A stretch of 64,000 nt of DNA from Phlyctochytrium arcticum. Lineage: Eukaryota; Chytridiomycota; Chytridiomycetes; Chytridiales; Chytridiaceae. The notes beneath the pieces are model-generated. The model had not been told where the DNA came from and ran no database searches. It saw only the letters and a list, made by a program, of their open reading frames with translations. Both the position numbers and the translations under genes were made by a program. The stretch spans positions 806,001 through 870,000 of the forward strand of contig JAHLKI010000003.1 of the NCBI GenBank assembly GCA_025602905.1, written 5' to 3'. Below, piece by piece: positions 55,559-64,000 of this stretch (positions are counted from its first letter, which is position 1; the number at the start of each line of letters is the position of its first letter).

Positions 55559-58500
55559 CTAGATGTTCCAAATTTGACCAATTGGTGCCAGCAGTTGGCG
55601 GATTTCCCGAGTCAAGTAGCTGCTCCCACTGGGTTGGGTCCAGCAGTCATAATTTAGGGGTGGATCAAAAATTAGACCGGAGAACACAGTGGCTCTGGAA
55701 GTCACAGGGTAAGCAAGTCCGGCAGAAAACTCCTTACATCCCAGGGCGACGACGGCCCAAGGTGAGACCTTGACACTTGTGGACAGTGAGAGCCCATACA
55801 AGTATCAAGGGCAACTGGGTCCTTGAGCACTTGTTGTTGCGGAAGTCAAACTCCTGTCGGATAGGAGTCGTGACTGCGGTGGGCAACTGAGGAGGCCGAC
55901 ATCAGGTTTGTAGATGATGGCAATCACAGTGCCAAGCGCGCCGTTGAGCAGTCCTTGAGGGGTGCACAAATTGGCCGTCAGCATCACACAAGCATCCTCG
56001 CCCAGAACAACGACGCGCTCCAGTCCATCCGCATCCTCTTCATCGGCTTGTGCTGCTCCCTGACCGGTATTGACCGCTATAATTCGTGCGATTGGCTTGT
56101 TCAGGGCTATGAGTTGATTGTGATGGTAATTGTCAACCTCCGCCCAAGTTGTGAAGATGCAAACAGCATTCCTGTCAGACTGCCACATTGCGGGGTCAAG
56201 GTTGGCTCTGGGTTGCTCCATGAACCTGTAGTGGTCCGCCATTGTGGACTTGCCTTCACGCAGCCGCAAAAGGGCGTTCTTAAACCACTGCTGCTCCTCG
56301 GACTCGCCACGCTGGCGCATGATCAGCTTGAGCATGATAACTTTGTTGAAGTGTGCATAGGCAAGTCGGCCTTCCTCGGAAAAACTAGCGTCTGAGTTTC
56401 GCTGTGAATATATTGGAAAATCCCGGACAGGAGGTATTTGCCATAAATCACCAAACAAGATCACCCCTTTCCACCAAATGGTTCAGCTCGAGAAGCAGGG
56501 AATATATTACGGAGGCGGGAGTCAATTTTTCCAAGCATGCTACGCCCAACCATGCTTTTTTCATCAATAATCAAAACTTTGACATGGCGGTATTGATCCT
56601 GCAATCCTCAAAGTCATTGATCCAATAGGGGTCCAAAAGATCTGACAGAGATTCCTATTGAAAGCTGCCACACCGGTGTGGGCCACGAGAAGATAGCTCA
56701 AACCCATGCGTGCCTGGTGGGCAAGAGTAGAAAAAGATGAAGTCAGAGCCTTAATGAGGTTTGATTTGCCGGTACCTGCTGTCCTGCGTACAATGAGGCG
56801 TGGAGGTGCCAGTCCAAGCTTGCCAGCTATTTTTCTCGTGCAAATGAGGTCATGTGCACGTTGCTGTTTGGCGTTGAGGTTCAGGGGCTGTGGGGGAGCA
56901 GCTGAGTCCATAGTAGGAGAAGGCTTAAGACCGACAGACTCCATGTGGCTGGACAGAAATGAACTTAGATTTATTCCAGGATATGAGTCATGCCCTTCAG
57001 ACCGGTTATGGTCATCATACTATAGGCGCTCATTGCCTTCGAACGGAGTGCCGGGAGCTGCTTGGGACATGATGATCCATTCCGGGAGTTGTCTGGCCAT
57101 GGTGCCATGATTGGAGACATCCTGGGTTTCTGAGTCATTGTTGTCGTTGTTGTCAGGTTGCCAAAACTTGGTGCAGGCATCTGCAAGAATTTCGGGACCG
57201 AGAACGTCTTAAACACCGTGTATGTATTGATTGTAATGCCGGTTGTACAGATCACTCCAACGGTCAGTTTCAGGGAATTGCGAAATCTTTGACATCAGTA
57301 AATGGAACATGCAGCAAAACCTTCAGCATGCAGTAATGCTCCCAGCTGTCACTGCTTTGTCTGGCGGCTGGACGCGGCTGAATGCAAAAAATATGGGGTT
57401 TCGCTGATACCAATGGGGTCCATTGGTTGTTGGCAAAACGGAAATCCCTGAACATAGTGAAACGGGATAGATTGGCGAAATTAGGAGAGCGCATGAGATA
57501 TTTTGGAATGGTATTGGCTGCTTAGTCGTCTTATCCATCCGGAACGCCAGCAGAACGGCCACCCCAACGCTGCCTGACTGGTCGGTTGACAGAAGTGATA
57601 TTCAAATCTATTGTATACGGAATGCATAAACTCACAAATTCTCGCGAGCAGCCATAAGGTAGCAATCCAAGGAGGAGATGGCAAGTCTCCTAAGCGGAAT
57701 AATCCCGCTCGCTGACCGTCCCGAGAAGTAGCTTCTGTACAGACGTTCGACAGGCTCCGTGCTCCAGTTGGTTAGCTGCAGGTCCGCGTAAAATGGTTGA
57801 GTAAAGTTGTTGCAGATCTTTCGATACAGTTTCTTCCTTGGCCACATACTTGTAGACGTATGTCAGTGCTGCATGGACGGATGAAACTATCTTGAGATCC
57901 CCGTTAGCGCGCCCACCCTGTAATTGCAACGCCCCACCGTGCGAGTTCAGATTGGTGTCATTTTGCTTGAGATTCTTGAGAACAATCTCGGGGCGACCCT
58001 TCTTGTCAAGCTCTAATTTTTTTTTGGGGATCAAGGGGAAAGGGTAGCCAAAACGACAGTGCCGCCCGTTCGAGCCCTTTTTCTTCCGCAAATTCCAGCG
58101 GGTGCAACGCTGCACTGGGCTAGCCAAATTGGCATAGTCTTCAAGATCGAAGTTTAGACTTTTGTACTCCACTTTGCAAGGATGTGTCGTGGGGTGGACA
58201 GTGCCGGTGGGCATCGGATGACAGGCAGTGACCACAGTATCAGCGTATGTTGTTATCTTGCTTGCTTCCGACGGTTGTGAGCGGGCGAGTTGCATATCCC
58301 AAAGGGGAGCAGATTGACGCCAGCCGAGTACGTGAATGTGCACTGAGCCCCTTGACTGCCATTCGAATCGATACCAGTAGTCTGCGTATCCCCAAGCTGG
58401 GATGATGACCGTGTTGAAGAATAGTCCAAACCACTGATGACAATACCATGCGGACAGGTGAGGATTTTGGATCCGGTTTTGCGTACGCCGGGCGCTGTCG

Positions 58501-59125
58501 TTCAAATTCTCGTTAAGTGTCGCGCTGGGATAACCTCTGAAGTTCCGGCCACCGAGTATTAACACAGCTGAAGGTGAAAAATTCCATTCCCTGTGCACCA
58601 ATCTGACATATGAAGCTTGAGTTCCGTTTGCCGGGTCCTCCAATACTGCTTGGAACCCCGCAGACGTGTTCCGTATGCAACAATGCAATCGGCAAATTTG
58701 GGATCCTCCTGTAATTTAGTCAGGAGCTCTTCCGCGGACAAATAAATGTTGTCAGGGTGTTGCTGCAAGTATACCTTGCCTGCGCTCAGAGCTCTCCACC
58801 TTGGTGCCAAATAGAGGGCAAAATAGCGAAAGCGAGGATCTCGACCGGACCAACCATTGTCATATTTCAAGAGATGCTTGAAATAGGCAGCCGGATCAAC
58901 ATTCTGCAAGCGCGGGGAACGGAGATCTGCTTTATTCGTGCCCAGGGATCTGGTGGCTACGCCACCGACCTGGTTTTTGCGATTCTCGCTGACGAGGCAC
59001 TCACCAGGGTGAGTGCCTGCCAGCCAAACAATAATTGCAGCCAAATGATAAATCTCAAATAAACAAATAAATCTGGAAATATAAACAATGGCCAAGGCTG
59101 GAGCATTCTTCCTTTCAACGAACAA
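55559..59125 (-). pseudogene. Helitron 4 RepHel, 5'-truncated
   Basis: A lineage different from Helitrons 2 and 3. It enters near 59125 and reads AAYFKHLLKYDNGWSGRDPRF, YGTRLRGSKQYW, a frame change near 58570, then RWPELQRL. HUH: RGSVHIHVLGW. Cys/His-rich linker with RHCRFGYPFPLI. Two-tyrosine motif: LTYVYKYVAKEE. Helicase: LNAKQQRAHDLI and RRTAGTGKSNLIKAL (Walker A, first Gly replaced by Arg), VAHTGVAAFN, MILFGDLWQIPPV, VMLTANLCTPQGLLNGALGTV. After frame changes near 55850 come LVWALTVHKCQGLTL and ALGCKEFSAGLAYPVTSRA, ending about 55559. About six frame breaks; inactive. Confidence 0.8.
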
Positions 59126-59253
59126 CTATTTTTTATTCTGACCTGAAAAAACGAGAGAAAAGTACGACAGGGACCGGGATTGTAATTCTGAGAGAAGATC
59201 TACATCAATTGAATACCGCAACCAGACACAATAACCATCCCCAAAACTAACCT

Positions 59254-60457
59254 TTAAGATGCAGTGTTTGAAAGATCTGCTAGAGCTCGTCTCGCAGCTT
59301 GTCTTGCTGCTGCGGCCTTCTTTTCTCGGCGCTCATCTGCCGCCCTTTCCTTCTCACCTGCCGCCACCCTCCTCACTACCATTGCTGCCTTTTTTTCCGC
59401 AGCCAAAGCCTCAAGTGCTGCCTTCTCAGCCGTGGCAGCTGTTTTTCTGGCCTCTTTCTCCTGCTGTTCTCTGGTGGCATCGATCTGCTTCTGTTTCGCC
59501 TTTGTTTCCCTTTCAACCAATCTCTGAGCAGCCGCCAGCTCTTTGTCCGCACGAGTAGCATCCATTTCACGAGCCTCAGCTGGACATAGAGCATTAGATA
59601 TCGTGGATTTGAATTGGGTTTGAGAGCGCTCACTCACCTGCATTCACCATCCCGCCTGTTGAAAGTATCTTCCTGGATACTCTTCGGGCTCGTCTTGCCG
59701 TTTCTGCTGCAGTTGACCGGGCCAGAAGCTTATTGCTGAGTTCGCCTGCTCGCGCCAGGATCAGCCCACCCGTGAGCAAGTCATGCAATTCTTCTTGTGC
59801 CTTGGAAGGCATATTTTGGAAAGCTTCCGACTCGATGAAAGCGTGTGCTTTGCTCTTGAAGGCCTGGACAGTATCGGGGATTTGCGGGACCTCCTCCCCC
59901 GGTGTACCCGCATCGCCCACTTCCCCCAACTCATCCTCATCATCATACCAATACTGTCTATCCTGCGCATCAGCGTAGGGGTCACGCTCAACGTCCATGA
60001 CTGGGAGGTCCTCTGGTAGTTTGTCTAGAACAACTTTGGGATTGAACGGCTCAATGCCGGTAGCTCGGAAGGATGAGCGTATAGTATTACACTTAAGCGC
60101 CTTCTTCCGAATTTCGTGGATGTGGGTCAAGAATTTGAGTTTATCGAAGTTGGTGCATCCTGTGCTGGTGGCTTCCTCAATCACGTCTGCGTGATATTTT
60201 TTATACAGTTGGAAGACTACCACATCCAACAGTTGGAGAAGTTGGCTTGTGTGGGGCGGAAGGGCGAAGGGAAGGATGCATTTAGAGTGAAAAAACTCCA
60301 CAAACTGCCGTTTGCAGTGGGATCCGTACCCATCCATGATGAGTAGCCGATACGGCCCCTGCCGGCGGTATCTGGTCCATTCATGAAATGTTTGGACCCA
60401 GGCATATGTGAGTTCGTCTTTGGTAAAGCCCCTCGGTGTCACTTGCAACTTGTACTT
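59254..60457 (-). pseudogene. pogo-like DDE transposase, 3' half, with intron
   Basis: The minus-strand frame from 60457 reads QVTPRGFTKDELTYAWVQTF, RLLIMDGYGSHCKRQFVEFF (second Asp), FALPPHTSQLLQLLDVVVFQ (third Asp region), FRATGIEPFNPKVVLDKLP, then a helical tail. Intron 59580-59637 (58 nt): donor GTGAGT, CTAAT branch-like site, acceptor CAG, phase 1. Removing it joins the frame exactly to an Ala/Lys/Glu coiled-coil tail (59579-59254, for example AATAEKAALEALAAEKKAAM). The 5' half, with the CENP-B-type DNA-binding domain and first Asp, is missing because copia 2 is inserted at 60457/60458; it should lie beyond the window's right edge. The present part has no stop. Confidence 0.8.
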
Positions 60458-60633
60458 TGTTAAGAGGTCACTGCAACCACCATGGATCCTCTCCTGGTTA
60501 GTTTGGTTGGACATGGCGTCACTCCGTAATTATGCCTGAAACAGGCAAATGCCCTCAGCTATGCTGCTAACCTATATGTACTTTCCTACACTGATCATTC
60601 CAATATTCAATCATCCACCCGTAATCCTTAACA
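60458..60633 (+). repeat. Copia 2 5' LTR (176 bp)
   Basis: Bounded by perfect 7-bp inverted ends TGTTAAG (60458-60464) and CTTAACA (60627-60633). It lies directly before the primer-binding site and cuts the pogo frame. Length is close to the 182 bp of copia 1. The expected target duplication is TACTT (60453-60457). Confidence 0.75.
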
Positions 60634-60642
60634 GGTTATGAG
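60634..60642 (+). other. Copia 2 primer-binding site (half tRNA-iMet type)
   Basis: GGTTATGAG directly follows the LTR, as in copia 1, and complements the iMet anticodon loop. Pairing beyond nine bases is weaker than in copia 1. Confidence 0.55.
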
Positions 60643-60690
60643 TACCTGATAGCGATTGAACAACCATCTATCCAACCATCCATCAGCACA

Positions 60691-63600
60691 ATGTCCGTCA
60701 TGAGCGAGCGCACCGCCACCACTTTGTATAAGGGCATCCCTAAACTCGGTAGGAAGGGGACCGCCGAGGAAGTCAACGAAAACCTGCAAGACTGGCTCGT
60801 GAGTGTCAAGAATTGGATAAAATGTTCTCCCCGGGAAGGAAGACTTGAGCTCCTCAAGAACAAACTCGACCGTCATGCAGCCAAAGTGGTCGAAAACGCC
60901 GAATCCACTCCACACTTGATTTCCCTCCTCAAGGAAGCGTATGCGGCCAAAGGAACCGACCGTTCCACGTTGTTGAAGATTCTCCGCTTGAAGCAAACCA
61001 GTACCATCGCCCAGTACAAGCAAGAATTCAACGAACTTTTGCGTCAAAGAGAAGAAGAAGTCCCCAAATCCATCTCGATTGTTTTGTTTATCAACGGACT
61101 GAAGGACGAAATCCACATTCCCGTCCTGAACGATGTCAAGTTAGGCCGGCTTACTACGTTACGTGCAACTCAGGCGTACGTAGATTCTTACCAATTCAAT
61201 TGAGTGCCCCACAAGGCTGTCTCCGAGGATCCCCAGGTTCACTACACGTCCACTAAGACAAGCTGCGATATTTGTCACAAGGACAATCACAACACAACAA
61301 ACTGTTTCCATCTTCAACGAGCCAAGAAAGCCTACGAAGAGCAAAGTCAAAGAAACGCTCAAGCAATGCAAACTTCCTCACCTCGCTTTTCGGGACGGCA
61401 AGACGATAGGAAACGTCGATTCCCCAACACAACTGCCCACCACGTTGGATCCGAGCCTGCCAAACGACGTTTCACAGACACCGCCCACCATGTCGACATG
61501 GATGCGCAGGAATCTCACGCAGCCTCTGCCTCTTTTGAGGACTCCGACTGACTCTCGAGTCAGTCTCCATGGCTTCTTGACACCGGAGCTTCCACTTCCG
61601 TTACCCCCGACTCGAAGGACCTCGTCGAACTTTCCAATTCCTCCAAGTCTATCATTGTTAGTAACGGTCAACGGGTCTCCGCTCCTCAGCAAGGAATAAT
61701 GCGCCTTCCTTTGCAAAACGCGGTCGTCAATTTGCCTGCTCTCGCGGCGCCTGGTATCCCTACTCGACTTATATCTGTTGGGCAACTAGCCTCCCAAGGT
61801 GTTATTTCCCTTTTCACCGATAAAGAAGCTGTCTTGTTTCAACAGTCCCCTGCCTTCACGGACATTCTGCAATCTCTACTTCACCATGCTGTTGGACGAT
61901 TTCCTATCGCCCAAAACTTCACCTATCCACTCCAACCTTCAGCAGATGCAACGTCTCTTGACCTCGTTGCGTATACAACCATTCATCGCTCCTATAAGGA
62001 ATGGCACGCACCATTTGGTCATCCCAGCATCCGCGTTTTTCAAGACATGGATAGTCGGGTTCTCCAATTTCCCAAAATCGATCCTACCACCATCCCGGCC
62101 GATCCAGCCTCATGTTTCACATGTGCCCAAGCTAAAATGACACAATTACCTCTGGGTGTTGCCGAACGCGTTACCAAGGCTCCCTTCGAGGTCGTTCAGA
62201 TGGATCATTTCTTCCCGCCTAAGAATACACCCGGACCCTATGCTTGTGGAATTAGTATCATTGATCGACACACCCGCTTTGCTTATACCGAACCTCAAAC
62301 TAGTCGCCACATAGAGGTCATCACTGCCGTCTTCCTTCGCTACATTGCAAATGTGGTTGTCTTTCACAAAGGTGTAATCAAATTGGTGCGTTCTGATCAG
62401 GAGTTTCTCAATAAAGATCTCACTGACCAACTTCTTAAACTGTACATTCGTCACGAAACCACTCATCGGAACAAATCCTCTCAAAACGGCCTAAACGAGC
62501 GGTTTAATCGTACAATCATGACGATTGTCCGAGGTCTTCTATTCCACGCCGACGACATACCTCACAAATATTGGAACTACGCTCTTCAGTATGCCACCAT
62601 CCTTTACAATGCTCGGCCCCATTCAGCTCTTCGCAACCGGATGACACCCTATGAAGCGCTCACTGGCAAGAAACCCGATGTTTCCCAATTTCACAGCTTC
62701 GGCTGCTTCGTCAACTATTGGACCGGGGATGCAAAGGGCACCAACAAACTCTCTGAGCGCTCCCGTCGCGGTCGGTTTCTCGGGCTCCCCTCGGCGTCCG
62801 ACGGCGATATCATCCTGGATTGCGAGTCTGACAAAGTAATCACCACTCGAGATGTTCGCTTTCCCTTTCCCGAAATTGCATCTGCGCGTCTGCTGACAAC
62901 GGTTAATCATCATGCTGTTATGGAGGACCTTATTGACATACCTGAGGATTATCCGGAACCGCAGACTTACGAGGAAGCTATTCATCCCAATAACCCTGAA
63001 GCACCGTTGTGGCAAGCCGCAATTGCTTCCGAACTGGCATCACTGGCGGAAAACAAAACGTGGGAGTATGTTTCGGTATCCGGTGTTACTCAAAAACCCA
63101 TCTCGTGTCGCTGGGTGTTCAAGCGGAAGCGTGATGCTGCCCGTAAGGTTGTACGCTGGAAGGCCCGCTTGATCGTTCGTGGTTTTACTCAAGAACCGGG
63201 AGTTGACTACAACGAAACTTTCTCCCCCGTCATCAAGAGTCAAACATTGCGCCTTTTTCTCGCTCTGGCCCTTGCCTTCAATCTGGAAGTTCACCAAATG
63301 GATGTTATTACGGCGTTTCTGAACGGTCTTCTCAAGGAACGAATTTACATGAAAATTCCTGCCGGTGTGCAAGCCCCTCCTAATTCCATCTGTCATCTAC
63401 TTCGGTGTCTTTACGGTCTCAAGCAAGCGCCTCGTGAGTGGAACCGCTGTCTTCACAAGTATCTGTTGTCGCTGGGTTACCGAGTTACCTATGCCGACAC
63501 CTCCCTCTACTATCTCATCGAATCTGGTCAGATCGTCGTACTGATTGCGGTGTACGTCGATGACATCCTAGTGGCGGCTGCCCCGGATGCTCTCGAAGGG

Positions 63601-64000
63601 GTGAAAGCACCGCTTAGCGAACAATTCAAAATGACAGACAGTGGACCAGTGTCGTACTTGCTCGGAGTTCGGATTGTCAAAGGAGAAAACTGCTACATCC
63701 TCGACCAAGAAGGATACACCGAATCTATCATCAAAAAGTATGCAGGCGAAGTTAATACTCGACAAATCCATGACACTCCAGTAGCCTTAAGCAAATCCAA
63801 CTTACCGGATGAACCACTATCTCAAGACAAGCCCTATCGACAAGCTGTCGGAGCCTTAATGTACCTTATGACGAACACCAGGCCAGACATTTCCTACGCA
63901 GTTTCAATTGTTGCTCAGAAGATGGCAACTCCTTCGACGCAAGACTGGGAAGCGGTAATCCGAATCTTCCGGTATCTTTGTCGAACAAGCAAAATGGTAA
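60691..64000 (+). CDS. Copia 2 gag-pol, one frame with two UGA codons, partial
   Basis: ATG 60691, and the same frame runs to the window end. Gag: LQDWLVSVKNWIKCS, QYKQEFNELLRQ; TGA 61201-61203; CCHC knuckle CDICHKDNHNTTNC; basic tail; TGA 61549-61551. Then protease WLLDTGAST, pre-integrase EWHAPFGHPS...CFTCAQAK, and integrase with all three acidic residues (VVQMDHF, LVRSDQEF, SQNGLNERFN). RT: WVFKRKRDAARKVVRWKARL, MDVITAFLNG, YGLKQAPREWN and the intact YVDDILV, then TNTRPDISYAV. RNase H lies beyond the edge. It is the best-preserved element here. The second UGA sits exactly between gag and protease, in the leaky context UGA-C. Confidence 0.85.

Noticed and set aside
11002..61551. In-frame stops in many elements as a RIP (C-to-T) signature
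   Set aside because: Any stop codon can arise from CAA, CAG or CGA, so the stops prove nothing. Only 5028-5030 has a direct comparison (CAA in the other arm). Dinucleotide statistics on aligned copies would be needed.

Overview
The window is a fungal repeat island in which almost every recognisable gene belongs to a mobile element. Fungal origin is inferred from several signs: short GT-AG introns of about 48-58 nt, Helitrons with DUF6570-like and PIF1 modules, DUF6729/KDZ-like, MULE, Harbinger and pogo DNA transposons, a TTAGGG-type telomeric motif, and copia elements apparently primed by half of a tRNA-iMet. Basidiomycota is the likeliest phylum, but an early-diverging fungus is not excluded. 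I recognised no housekeeping gene, rRNA or intact tRNA.

Layout. 0.6-7.0 kb is a giant imperfect palindrome: two arms carry inverted copies of an unrecognised ~585-aa gene around a core of three 332-bp tandem repeats. 7.0-11.5 kb is a copia RT fragment fused, through a short telomere-like motif, to a decayed Ty3/gypsy element (gypsy 1, minus strand). 11.5-13.1 kb holds unrecognised minus-strand remnants. 13.7-16.3 kb is a Harbinger pair (DDE transposase plus Myb/SANT-like partner, convergent). 16.7-25.8 kb is Helitron 1, with two OB-fold-like genes next to it. 26.6-31.6 kb is a DIRS retrotransposon whose inverted termini and internal complementary region are all visible. 31.8-39.4 kb is Helitron 2, split by a 4.26-kb DDE transposon with a 10-bp target duplication. 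39.8-40.4 kb is a small RGG/zinc-knuckle gene. 40.7-43.7 kb is 5'-truncated Helitron 3, abutting gypsy 2 (43.7-50.8 kb). Gypsy 2 is split by a complete copia element (copia 1: 182-bp LTRs, TSD GTTTT). 50.9-51.6 kb is a KDZ-like remnant, 51.8-53.4 kb a MULE, and 55.6-59.1 kb Helitron 4. 59.3-60.5 kb is the 3' half of a pogo transposase, cut by copia 2 (60.5 kb to the window end).

The elements are nested, so their order of arrival can be read: copia 1 entered gypsy 2, the DDE transposon entered Helitron 2, and copia 2 entered pogo. Most ORFs carry frameshifts or stops. Copia 2 is the best preserved: one reading frame to the window edge with intact protease, integrase and RT motifs, interrupted only by two UGA codons. 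The features least explained by known families are the palindrome, the OB-fold gene pair beside Helitron 1, and the telomere-like junction at 7.78 kb.
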